Below, piece after piece: positions 1 to 10,593 of a stretch of DNA of 64,000 nt. The DNA is from Lactifluus volemus (lineage: Eukaryota; Basidiomycota; Agaricomycetes; Russulales; Russulaceae). The DNA lies in NCBI GenBank assembly GCA_022376515.1, contig WTXI01000088.1:62001-126000 (forward strand), given 5' to 3'. Numbering within the stretch: position 1 is the stretch's first letter; every line of letters starts with the position of its first letter. A program made the position numbers and the translations under genes. Below the pieces are notes generated by a model. It was not told where the DNA came from. It searched no databases and saw only the letters and a program-made list of their open reading frames with translations.

Positions 1-707
1 TTAAAGCTTACTTAAGTGTCTTATTGACAGTGGTAAGTAGATCCTTCTACTTACCACTGTCAATAAGACACTTAAGTAAGCTTTAAGGAGTATCTAATAC
101 ACTTTAAGGCCAGATGGGTTTTCCTGATGTGTTAGCCCAATGGTTCTGGGCTGTTTACCTTCCTTATTTAGTATATACTTAGTTAGGTTTACCTTTACTG
201 CATTGGACAGAGTTTTAGAGCCTTCAGTCTTATTTTCTCCACTGTAGTTCCCTTGGTTCTCTGTGACTCAAAAGCCCTTTATAGTTTAATAACTAACAAG
301 GTGTTGAGATATATGGTTTAGATGTGATAACTTAAAATATTGTTTAGATATTTATCCTAAAACAACAATAATAGAAACTAATGAAAAAGAGAACCAAAAG
401 AACATTAAAAGAGAATGTACCATAAATAGTTGTTATAATAGGGTCGTTCACAGTAGCCATTATTTAGTTCATTAATTTGGCCATTCTCATGATTCCCACC
501 AGTTTTTCTCACCTTTTTCTTTGATTATCATCAACAATGGCAATAGAAAGATGGGAATGGAGGAAAAAAGTAAAGAAAACTGGTGGGAATCATGAGAATG
601 GCCAAATTAATGAGCTAAATAATGGCTACTGTGAAACGCCCTAATATATCAGGGGAAAACCTATCTGGCATTAAAGTGTATTAGATGTTCTTTAAAGCTT
701 ACTTGAT
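1..707. mobile_element. Fold-back / TIR DNA element (MITE-like), nested palindromes
   Basis: Three inverted repeats are nested here. Bases 1-40 and 47-86 are a perfect 40-bp hairpin with a 6-nt loop. Bases about 74-146 match the reverse complement of about 638-707 with a few mismatches (shared core TCTAATACACTTTAA), which looks like terminal inverted repeats. Bases about 442-508 match the reverse complement of 578-643 almost exactly. I see no transposase frame, so this would be non-autonomous. The left edge may lie outside the window and I found no clear target duplication, so the class is uncertain. Confidence 0.7.
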
Positions 708-717
708 AGACTGGCCA

Positions 718-862
718 CAGTCAGGTTTGGAACCTCCTGAACTGGACTGGGGGTTCAGGTTCAGGTGCAGGCAAATTGCTGAACCAAACCTATAATTAGA
801 TTTAGGTTTGGCATGGGGCCGAACCTGAACCTTAGGCTCAGAACCAAACTTGAACCTGGTAG
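718..862. repeat. GAACCTGAACC-type low-complexity repeat
   Basis: Degenerate short repeats of AACCTG/CAGGTT occur on both strands (for example GGTTCAGGTTCAGG and CCGAACCTGAACC). They can fold on each other. No coding signal was seen. From 863 to about 1660 I see no convincing gene. Confidence 0.5.
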
Positions 863-1664
863 TTCCTGTATTACCTTGCTTGCAAGGTCTTCAATGTGGT
901 CAAAATTTGACCGTGCCTTGCAGGAACCAGGAACAGAAACTCTCATCATGTGGTATATACTAGCATGGACCCATGTAAAGCACAGGGTCTGCAGATAAAC
1001 AGATGTAAATAGAGTCACACACCAGTTTACAATTTTGAAGCAGAGCTCTGAGCATGTCAGATGGTGACAATATTTCGATTTTTGGCAAGTGTCGCTTTGG
1101 TAAAAAGGGGGCTGAATGATTTTCTGCAAGACACATTGTGGATCCTCATCGCACAGGACTCCAAGCGTGTGTTGTGGTCTCTCATGGGCTTCAGGGTTGT
1201 CTTTTTACTGAAGCAGGCTGCTGTGGTCAAGATGGCTCCTGTCACCCATCGTTATCGTCAATCACTTTAACTATTTGCATTTATGAGGACGTCTTATGCT
1301 CACTTCATTCACCATCAACTATCATTGCTCTTGTTGTCACTCTGTGACTGTGGCAACTTGGTCAACTGAGGGGTGTAATGTGAGTGATTGTCATCTGTGA
1401 GAGCCGCATGTGTGGGGATTCGGTTTGCTCCATTCTCATAAGATATGTCAATATTAACAGGTTCATCTGCCTACTCTCAGTCAGCATAACTGCATAAAGA
1501 CTGAATTAATCAGTTCTTAAATATTGTACCCACCTCAACTAGAGAAGCCCTTACTACTCCTGTATTTGTGGGTGTGCATCCATCTGTAGTTACGCAATAG
1601 CATTCACCCCTGTGTTACCGAGAATATATCTTCAGCTAGTATGGTCAGGAAGTGCTCAACAAAC

Positions 1665-3150
1665 TTATGATGCCTGGTTTGCAAGAGAGGGGAAAATGTG
1701 TATAATCTTTACAATAAATGATGTCCAATATATGTTGGCATATGTATATGAGCAGTACACATCACCCCAGCCCATCAGATATGAGATCACCATGGGTGCA
1801 GCTAGTTCTTGATACTGATTGATAGTGTGAACTAAGCAAAAAATTAGCAATTGAGAGCTCTCCTTCAGCTGTGTGATATATTCCGATATCAGATGGGCCT
1901 GATGGTAGTTGAAACCCTGTGCAAATACAGCAGCTACGTTATATGATTGACTCTGTTTCTTGGCTGCATAAGTTGTCACATAGTATGTAATGTTCTTGGT
2001 ATCACCCCCATTGGTGAGCAGCTTCACATCATTGTTGCATCATGCATTGACCAGGATACCTGGCAGCCAACTGTTCATGTAGCTGTGCAGCCGTTTTGGT
2101 CCCCAATCTCCTGTCTTGAGGACGTAAGCTTCTTCTGAACAAGGAAGAGGAAAACGGTGTTTGCAGCATAGTTTGCCTTGTAAATTAGGTACCACACAGT
2201 GTTTTAGCTTACAAGCATGTAGCTGCTCAGCTCTGGCCAGCATTGATTCCTCCACTTGCAGCAGTTGATTGTAGTCAGTACTGTCTGGTCGTGGTGGTCC
2301 TCTACATGAGACTTCTCTGTCAGCTGGTATTTTCTGTATAGATTCCACCATTTCTGGTTCTGAAACATAGGCATGCACATTTTGTCAGATGTACGCCATC
2401 ATGTGTTCACAAAAATCATTTGTGTGAAGCAAGTCATGAATTTTGCCCAAACTAGGTGTACCACAAAGCCACAACAAGATATGCAGGTGAAGTGAACCAT
2501 GACCTTGACTTTTAATGAGACCAAAATAGCCTGCAACATGACCAAGGATGCTATGCCCACTTTTAACTTGATGCCCCATAACTCTAACTTGAAAAAGCTT
2601 TTCTAAGATTGTGGCAATGATAAAATGGAAAAATGATGCCACTGCATAAGGATTGTCAGCTATCGCTTTTGCATGACTTGGTGTATCTGTGAGGCAAGCA
2701 ACTGCTTCTAAGTCAATTTCTTCTCCTGCAAGTAACTGAGCTATTGGATTGTTAATATCCAATGGGTTGATTGTAAGCCATAAGCTCGGTGAACCTAAGT
2801 AAACAGATGTCGACCATATTTGAGATCGCATTTGACAGTGCTGTTCATTAGATCCTGTAATACAGCCCAGAGCACTGTGGACAGTCTTACATAGCAATCT
2901 TACGGCAGGGTCTGTAAGAGGTACATTCTGCTCTTCTTCTTTCTGTGCTTGTATAAGTTTCTCTCATGTTACAGTAGAGAAGATGTCTGCATTATGCTCG
3001 AAGTTACGTTTGTTCATCTGTAACCTAGCGGATAAAAGTGCCTCACCACATTGTAGTATGCCAAATGTGAAAAATGAGAATGTCTCATGCTTGCGAAACC
3101 TGTGATCAGAATATCACAATGACCACTGAACATGATCCTTGAAATTAACT
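1665..3150 (-). pseudogene. Helitron Rep (HUH endonuclease) domain, broken
   Basis: This is the rolling-circle initiator of a Helitron, which nicks and joins single-stranded DNA. The conserved block GSPSLWLTINPLDINNPIA is followed by the HUH motif in SLHLHILLWL, then CKHRFPLPC, then GWGPKR...PGILVNA, then NGGDTKNITYYVTTYAAKK, which carries the paired catalytic tyrosines. One reading frame runs through 2897-1665 apart from TGA stops at 2385-2387 and 2040-2042. Both lie where arginine is expected, and the second sits between VNA and CNND. Coding similarity continues upstream to about 3150 with a further TGA. The helicase part is absent. Identification is firm; function is lost. Confidence 0.88.
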
Positions 3151-3503
3151 AGAACGGGTCATGCTGCTTCGACACTGCCATGCCCATATGGATACAAACA
3201 TGGAAAGGCTTACTTGAACACAGTCAATGACTTTTGGTCTTCTGATTCGGTAGTTTGAACTTGTGTTGGGAAGTCCAAAACTGGATGAAATCCATGACAG
3301 ATGCCATACAAGCCCTCTTGATTTTCACTCCATAAGTTGATCAGTGCTCAGGTGTTAATCCCAGTTGCAGTCAGTCTTGACATGTTCATGTCAAATACAC
3401 CATTACTGGTCAGGGGGATAATGTCCACATCCTCAGACTGTGCCTCTGTCCAGTCCAAGTTGGAAGTCAGTTGCTATCCATTGAAGATAAGGCAAACACA
3501 CAA

Positions 3504-4442
3504 CTAACCTGCTACGCTGACTCGTTCACCATTGCCATCTTCCTGTCCATAAATCACATCGGCTGAACCATCATCTACCAAGGGTACATATGGGGCACTT
3601 TCCTGTTCTATCAGGGATTCGTCTGCAATATATCGCATAGTTGACACGATCTCCTCTGGAATTCCATCAACAGGAAGGTTGTCTAGACGGTCAGTGTCAA
3701 TAACAACATCGCCATAATATTGTGTGTTATGGTGCTTCAACCAGATTAATGCAGCTAGTACTACATGGCGACGAACTTGAAATAGACTATGCACCCGATG
3801 CAGAGTGAGCTTCTCACAACCAATAAAGGTTATCACAATCGTCGAAGAGAGCACGGTGGGCAGCCTGGGCATTAGATTCTCTTGGACCATCAAAGCGATG
3901 CTGTCTGTATTCAGTTCATATGTACACATGGTACCCTGCATGCCACGCTGTAGCGTCATAGCATCCTGCTGCATCCAGGTCTTGTTATGTAGTTTGTAGA
4001 CAAAAACTCATGGATATAGCAGTGTGATCAATAGCTGCTCAGGGATGGTTAGCTGTGACAGTTCCCATGGTATCTGGCCGACCCAGAGATTGTTTGCAAG
4101 CGAGTAATGTGGTGGAGATTCCCCTGGCTTAGACAAATTCTTAAAACACCCTGAGCAGATTGAGACTATGGTTGCATTGTCTTGTACGAAAATGCTGGAA
4201 GGCTCCAGTAATGCACCATTATAAGTCATATGAGCCTCATGTTCAAGGTGAGGGTGCAGTTGGTTGATATTAGGAACGTCTTCGAGTTTGTATTGCTTTA
4301 ACTGGGACAGTTTGACATCAAGTTCACCTGCACACACCGCACATACACCTCTCTTGAGAGAATTGGGGTGAGTTGTATCATAGTATTCTCGATAGCACTG
4401 CTTAGTTTGCTTGTTGAAGGAGACTTTGAAGTATAGACTCAT
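3504..4442 (-). pseudogene. Helitron DUF6570-like region, broken by one TGA
   Basis: Two frame-compatible blocks, 4442-4011 and 3974-3504, are separated by a TGA at 4008-4010. The bridge reads LLYP-stop-VFVYKLHNKTW, where homologous elements have PRVFVFKL, so the stop replaces an arginine. The first block has a C-x2-C pair (CAVCAG), the LEPSSIFV segment, a C-x2-C pair (CSGCFKNL) and the signature YSLANNLWVGQIPWELSQLT. The second has GTMCTYELN...LMPRLP, the usual lead-in to the Helitron Rep domain. The region probably binds zinc or DNA; its exact job is not established. Confidence 0.82.
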
Positions 4443-4489
4443 TGTTATGGATAGGTGCAGTTTCTACCACTGCAGGGGTCTGTTAAGCA

Positions 4490-5943
4490 TTCTGTTCATT
4501 GTTCCATCGTCGTCTTTTCCTGACTGGCTTCTCTAAATCTTCTACTGTTTCTGCAGCCACATGAGTCTCGGCGAATTCAGCCACAGTTTCAATCACAGAA
4601 GGTGAAGCATGTTGAAAAAGAAAATCCAACAGCTGTGTTTTGGACTGCTGTTATGAAATGCAGGACAAGTTGGACCTTATGCTTCCTAAACACGCTTACT
4701 CATCCTGATGACGTCCCTTCCATATTTCTCCTATTGTGCTGACTGATCTATTGTCTCGACGTCCTATTGTTCATCCCATTCTGGTCCAGTGTTATTGTCT
4801 CGAGTCTCTATTGTTCTCGTTGTCTATTGTTCATGGTATCTTGCTTATTGTCCACCCTAGTTTAGTAGAACAATTAGTGTAGATTGTATAAGTAGGCCTC
4901 AGCTGGTAGCTTGTACCCCAGCTTCGGCTTTAACCTGAATCGACTTGTTTCCCTCTCCTGAGAAACAGAACTCTCCTCTTCTCTCCTCTTTTTCCTACCC
5001 TCTTACATGCCCTAATAAGGCTACTGAAGCTTGGTGGTTGTGCTACAACACCACAGGGCTCTGCGCGTCGTTACCTTGGGTAACCCTGAGCCTAGGTCTT
5101 AGGAGAGACCAGAACTACTCGAACCCTTGTTGGGACCCGGCCCTAGTCGAGCCGTAACAACTGCCCTGGTAAAGAGATGTCAGGTGAAACTTGCTGAATA
5201 ACTGTGACCAGTTCATTGAGCGGCACTTGAGCTATAATGAAACAACGTGAGTCGTGTGCAGCTGAGGTGTCCAATTCACCTTTGGCTGTTAATTGAGCTA
5301 CAGCTACATCAATGACCATCTGAATGGCAGCTGGTGGTGCTTTCTGAAACAAGTAGTCCAATACATCTTGCTTGCATTGTGAAGGTAGTTTTACATCACG
5401 AAGACAATGCTGAAGCAGTGTGATGAGGTCGACAACATTTAATTGTGAGAGTATTGCGTGCCATGTGTGATCAATTTGACTGGGATGCACTGGTGTTGCA
5501 TTGACGAGAGGTGGCTGTGCAACGGGTGCATGTGGTTGTTCTCCAGAGAGCTGGGGCAGAAGGGGAGCAGGCATGGGACTTGATGTGTGTGTTGCCGAGG
5601 CTGGCTCTTTTCTCTTCTGGTTTGGCTGATAACTGGTACTCGGATATCTGACTCGTCCAAAGTCTGAGTCAGTTGACTCTGTAGCCTCGCAGCTGGCGAG
5701 TTCTAAAACCATTTGTATAACTTCATCCCTGGCTAGAGCGCAAAACACGTCAAGCATATCGGATTTACAACGTGACGATAATTGAATTTCAGGCAAGAAG
5801 CCACAGCAAAGAGTGTCCAACATTTTGAGAGATAGACGGGAAATGACAGCACAACGGGAATCACTGGCACTCATGGTTATGGTAGATAAACAATTACTTG
5901 CACTCATTACAGTTAGTTTTAAACGACAGTCATTTGAAACCAT
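4490..5943 (-). pseudogene. Helitron N-terminal region with three SAP-like repeats, split by an LTR
   Basis: The ATG at 5943-5941 opens a frame with three copies of a roughly 45-residue unit of the pattern L..LL....D(V/I)(K/Q/S)L...(C/S)K.(D/Q).LD.LF...P...I.MV...A. Copy 1 is near residues 35-80 and copy 2 near 170-215. Copy 3 begins at DISLPGQ and is cut at 5160 by the solo LTR. When the LTR and one 5-bp duplication are subtracted, the frame resumes in phase with SKTQLLDFLFQHASPSVIE and ends in a basic tail (RKRRR). The pattern resembles SAP DNA-binding motifs, which is an inference. A Pro/Ala-rich linker separates copies 1 and 2. Confidence 0.7.
4649..5159 (+). mobile_element. Solo LTR (511 bp), TGTTA...TAACA, TSD ACTGC
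   Basis: The ends are inverted (TGTTA at 4649, TAACA ending at 5159). ACTGC flanks both sides (4644-4648 and 5160-5164), a 5-bp target duplication. It interrupts the third SAP-like repeat of the Helitron frame. No internal retroviral genes are present, so it is a recombined solo LTR. The family is not determined. Confidence 0.9.
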
Positions 5944-6215
5944 ATTTGCTCACTGTGCGCTTTTCAGAAAGAAATGTCACAATAGAAATGACAACTCCTT
6001 CTTACCTCCATGTTGTCCCTCTCCATTCATCACTCGCGTACCCCTGTGTTGTCAAAGGATTTGGATCTTCAGTCTGCCAAAGCCCCTAATGACACCCTAG
6101 TGGTCCCTTTTGCACATATTGTGTGGACAAGTTTGATGCATTCCTTGAAACCCCTGTGGTGTTGAACATACTCACCATTTGACCAGGAAAACCCCTGAAA
6201 AATTATCTGCGATGT

Positions 6216-6641
6216 TCAGAAATGGCTCGACATGTCTGTAGGTGGAACTGCACTGCAGTAGATATAGTGCAGTAGATATGAGAACGTCTTCCGACAGTAG
6301 TCGATTTCCTGTCTTTGGTTGTTTAGCATGTGGCCATGAGATAGCACACATGGTAAGGCCACGTTCAATTTCCCTGTGGCACTGGGTCTAAAATATATGT
6401 CAACAGCAACAGTTCCTTGCAGTTCCCTTTGGAACCGACCAACATTCCAATTATCAACAAACCCTGTTTTTTTCCTGGCCATGAAAGATTCCCCCAGGCC
6501 TGCATCACCACTATGACCCCTAACAGAGCGATAGTAGGTACTGATTGGAATCAGGACCACATGCCCATTTTCCAATACCCGCACAGCGTGTGCAGTGTGA
6601 CTTCGCTGAATCTCACAATAATCTGAAAGTCTTGTGTTCAT
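6216..6641 (-). pseudogene. Unrecognised ORF fragment with a diverged upstream duplicate
   Basis: A 141-codon open frame reads NTRLSDYCEIQRSHTAHAV... and contains GLGESFMARKKTGFVDNW. I do not recognise the family. Immediately upstream on the same strand (about 6660-6760) a diverged copy of the segment starting at IQRSHTAH can be read, broken by a TAG, so the ancestral protein probably had tandem repeats. It lies just 5' of the Helitron on the same strand and could be Helitron-captured or a separate dead gene. Confidence 0.35.
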
Positions 6642-6922
6642 TCCTCATAAATATGTCCTATAACTTTATCGTTTTGCATGCAGTAGCGAATACTGATCTG
6701 AATCACGCCTGGAAGCCCAATTTCCATTACCCGCTAAACATTCACGATATGACCCTGCTGAATCTGGTGGAAAATGATTGACTTCACAATTTCTGAAGTG
6801 TGCTTCCATTTCACCCTATATGGGCATATTGACATGGACCGTGACAGTTCCAATGCATCACAACTGAGCACTATAAAGTTCGCCAATGGACCACCCAAAG
6901 AAGCAGTAACCCATTCTGTGAC

Positions 6923-7466
6923 ATGAGCTCCTCTGAGAATGACTCACCTGCTGAGGTTCATGCCGATGATGGCATGCCTACATTTGCTCTTCCTATAATC
7001 ACCCAAGACACTCAGGACATCCTGAAACTGCTCAATGACAGTATGTATCATCTGGCTAGTTCTGCTCTACTCAACAACATGCAATGGGTGCCCTTGGGTT
7101 GAAGGTACATGTTGGTTGCAAAAGAGAAGACTCAGAACAAGTTCAGTCCTGCCCAACTTGAATGTGTCACCGAGATCAACACAGAGAAGTTTTGGCTTTA
7201 TGCCTGCAGAGGGTGAAACGGTGAGAGGGGACCGTCGAACAACTGGGCTAACGCAACCCCATTTGAGAAAGCGAGGGCGAGAGAATACCTATATCATCCA
7301 CAGCACCCTGACCTCCACCACTTCTGGCCTAGCTATATGGCCAATATAGATACGTTAATTACCCTAGCCACATCAACCACAAAAGACACCAGGGTCGATC
7401 ACAGCATCGTTGAAAACAAAGAGATCAAAATATGGCACTCTATATTTCTGGTAAGTCTCCTTATCC
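6923..7466 (+). pseudogene. Unrecognised gene remnant with two in-frame TGA codons
   Basis: From the ATG at 6923 one frame runs about 180 codons, interrupted only by a TGA after NNMQWVPLG (about 7100) and a TGA after WLYACRG (about 7217). The composition is protein-like throughout, with segments such as FSPAQLECVTEINTEKFWLY and ARGCEYL-like YLYHPQHPDLHHFW. I do not recognise it. Both stops fit CGA-to-TGA change. Overlapping on the minus strand, 7373-7738 is a 121-codon frame of unclear status. Confidence 0.4.
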
Positions 7467-7738
7467 AACAATACTGCCTCTGATTTGTTATGATTAACAG
7501 AAATATAGGACAAGAAGCATAACTCCAAAAATGATCTGGAGGAAGAATTCTCAACGAAATCAATGCCCTGCAAGTCGAAAGCAGCAATGGATGCTCTAGC
7601 AGAAATTGTGTAACAGAATGTGTATGACTTTAATCCCCTCTCTGCAACAGACACAGAAAGAGATCCCATCCCCCCTGCGAAGTACGAGTCAGCACTTTCA
7701 GGTGCAATGGTACTCGCCACTTTCACACTGAGCTGCAA
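7373..7738 (-). pseudogene. Unrecognised 121-codon open frame
   Basis: The frame reads QLSVKVASTIAPESADSYF... and ends DAVIDPGVFCG. Composition is protein-like and contains a basic/aromatic stretch (YTFCYTISARASIAAFD). The first methionine is not an obvious start and no introns are evident. It overlaps the end of the plus-strand remnant at 6923-7466; at most one of the two was coding there. No family recognised. From 7740 to 8430 I see no convincing gene. Confidence 0.25.
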
Positions 7739-8436
7739 ACGGTTCTAGAAAGGTTAGCAATTTTATGCAGACATTCATTCTTTGACAGTCCTCTGTGAAC
7801 CACCCTCTTTTGTGAAACAAATATCTTGTGCAATGCTCACGATGAGCTCTAAATTCAGAGTGCCCAAGGTAGCACGGAAGAGGGTGAAACGGGACAAGTA
7901 GTGGACTGGACTAAAACGTGCAAGAAGCTATGTTAATTTGTGTAAGTAGGCTTACTAGTATGGTAAAACGTTTGTAAACTTGTATAGTTACAGTTGGGTT
8001 ATCTTCATATCTTCAACTGTAGTCTACTTTATACTGTAATCTCGATAGAGTGCCATGCTGTAACTACTGTCACAGGTCTCTCTTCATGAAAATAATGACG
8101 GCTTCTTTTCTTCGTTTGAGCTCTTGCTACCACAGCATACAGAAAGTGTGAATAACAAGTGACAGCAGTTATCATCTACGTCGGTGGTCAGAAGGGATGG
8201 TCGGATGATGGCCATGGGTCAGACAGAATAACGCCTAAGCGGTACCACCATGTGACACCTCACATCACAATGCTTTTTTTTGTTGGCTTCAACCATGCCT
8301 CATTTTATCACCCAGTCTCTCACTCAGTGCGACATTTTAAAAAAGGAAACATGAGAACCACTGGGCAACTATGTATGTGTAACATTACAGTGTACTTATA
8401 TGGCCTCTCAAACTCAAGGTTTTTCTGTCGAGAACC

Positions 8437-8916
8437 TCAAACCGAACTACCCTTTTCTGAATGTGCTACTGTCAGATCAACAACCATTTTGCCAACAGTC
8501 ATTCCTTGTGATCGCCATTTGATGAAAGCGTGAGGGGATGTAGAAGTTTGTATCTGATGAGTAACCCTTTTGTAATTCACCAAACCGTCTACTGTGTCTG
8601 ACTCTGTCTGTGCTGTCATGATTCTTCTCAAATTGACAATGATTCTGCTGACTGTCATCCCTTGCAATCACCACTCAGAGAAAGCTTGAACCATTGCAGA
8701 AGGGAGTACTTCATATGTGATGCTTTTGGGAATCGCCAGCCTGTCTTCTGTCTGTGACTTACTCTGTGCCATCCTCATTAGTGTTGGGCAAAAGCTGACC
8801 TTCTGTACGACTTTTTCAACAATACTCACAGATCGAGTGGCAAAACGACCCTGCATACTCCTCGTTGTGGCTGTGCCATGAGAAGGTGCATAACAATGTG
8901 ACCAGATGATGCTCAT
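8437..8916 (-). pseudogene. Unrecognised gene remnant with two tandem ~53-residue repeats
   Basis: Two neighbouring same-strand frames (8916-8671 and 8667-8437) are joined in phase across a TGA at 8668-8670. The repeats align: one ends FSEW-stop-LQGMTVSRIIV, the other IKWRSQGMTVGKMVV, so the stop sits exactly where the second copy has arginine. The unit also shares IMTAQTES/RMAQSKSQ. I recognise no family. From 8917 to 9700 only a poly-A tract (9470-9480) and no clear gene was seen. Confidence 0.4.
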
Positions 8917-9710
8917 AGGTTACAATCGCTCCGAGTCTCCACCTTTGTATCTACTCTTCATCTAATCGACCCATTTAGGAGACTGGGTGCCAGAGTCAGA
9001 TTCTGGTGATGATTCATTCCAATCACGGCGATTCCAAAGGTCGCGGGTGCCCCTAACACAATTGGATTCACCACGTCAAAGACTAGACAATGAAAACCAA
9101 GGTCGGAATCAGACGATGTTTCATTTCATACATGACAATGCCAGGCAGACACCACACCCCTAGCATATTCTGGATCACTGCATTGAAGACTGAGCATTAT
9201 CCATGCCATGGATAGTGGTGCCGGCTACTAGCTATTTCGGATTGCAGGTAAGAGGGAGAGCCTGGCTTACCGCTGGATAGTGCACTCACAGGTCCAGTAT
9301 TATTTCAGAAGGCACCAGTGGAATGGAAATGAAGGCTCTATGCTTGTCCATACTCTCCCAATCCATTTTAACTGTTGGAGAAGCCATAGTTCACTCCTCG
9401 TGAACATTTTGCATGCCAGTAGTGTTCTGCATGCTACGCCAGGTGGACCCCTAGGCAGTTTAAAAACTTTAAAAAAAAAAGGGAGGCAAGAGGGTTGCCC
9501 CATGCATCTTCCTTACGACTCATCACCAACAACAGAAAGCGATAACAATGCCAAATGATTGTCTGTCTTATGTACCTAGCATAAACCTTGAAACTGTTGA
9601 GCTCTGAAACACCCTGCAAAACAACTTCAACTACCTCGCTTGTTTCGAACAATATGATCATGTCGTGTGGTCGTGTGTGAAGACTGGGAAATTCTTTTTT
9701 TTTGGTTCAG

Positions 9711-10593
9711 ATGGGCGATGACAACAAGACAAACCCCTACAACCCTACCGCAGCACCCCTGTTCTTTATCAGAGATGTCAATATTTTTTCCTTCATGCAG
9801 CTAGTGCCTAGCAATCACAATGGCTCAGCAATGATGCCACTGGACATTCTGCAGCCACGACATCCTCACATCCAATCTGACTGGAATTCTTATATGTACA
9901 AGTTGCACAGGCTTATGCTGATAGCTTGCAGCTGCTATGGACAGAAAAGAATCACTCGTAATGTCACAGAAAATGACAATGTCCTCAAATTGCACTATTG
10001 CATGAAAACATCGGTATGTCACTCCATGTTAATGTAGTAATTCGTGCTCACGATCTGTTACTCAATAGCCGGAAACTGGAGATGATCATGCAGAACACAC
10101 AGTGACTCTGGAAACCTTACTTGACATTTTCCTTGACTTTCCGATCATGCATATCAGTGCCACATTGAATGGAATGAATGAAGCGACTTTGATGGACCTT
10201 TACACTCTCCTACAGCTGTCAGCAAACTGCAGCGTCAACCAAAATAACAAATTCACAGCAGGCACAACTGTCCTTGGATCGTTCATCCTTTCATGTGAAA
10301 TCACAGACAACGGCTTACAGTTCTTTGGTGAAATCAAAGAGCTCATTGCGCTAGCTGTGCCTGTTGCTCTATTCCCACAACCCACTTACTATGAACTGCA
10401 GTATAAATAACAGCAGATAGAGGAGGCGATGTCACTCTGCTGCAACACCCTGAAGAAAACTAATGGAAAAGCATTGAGAAAGTCTATGGAGCAGAAGGTG
10501 AACTTAGAAGTGGTAGACCCCAATGTGGGATGGAAGAGGGGAAAGATGGCAGCTAGAAAAGCAAAAAAGATAGAACTACTTGGCATAGAGTGA
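9711..10593 (+). pseudogene. Two-exon hypothetical protein, probably truncated by TAA
   Basis: An acceptor (GGTTCAG) at 9710 precedes a frame starting ATGGGCGAT. Exon 9711-10013 (303 nt) joins across a 55-nt intron (10014-10068, GTATGT...AATAG) to 10069-10410, in phase. The product (about 214 aa to the TAA) contains KTNPYNPTAAPLFFIRDV and CEITDNGLQFFGEIKELI. I do not recognise it. After the TAA at 10408-10410 the same frame stays open for another 60 codons, with a lysine-rich end (KRGKMAARKAKKIE) before TGA at 10591-10593. TAA may thus be a premature stop. At least one further 5' exon is likely. Confidence 0.45.

Larger units (their letters stand above)
1665..5943 (-). mobile_element. Helitron 1, decayed and 3'-truncated
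   Basis: The order on the minus strand is: N-terminal SAP-like repeats (5943-4490, split by an LTR), a cysteine-rich DUF6570-like region (4442-3504), then the Helitron_like_N replication initiator (about 3100-1665). The Pif1-like helicase that should follow is missing beyond 1665, so the element is truncated. The frame is broken mostly by TGA codons. Termini (5' TC, 3' CTRR with hairpin) were not located. Confidence 0.85.

Noticed and set aside
1057..1347. Short overlapping ORFs on both strands before the Helitron
   Set aside because: Below 70 codons, no domain, no splice structure; treated as chance.
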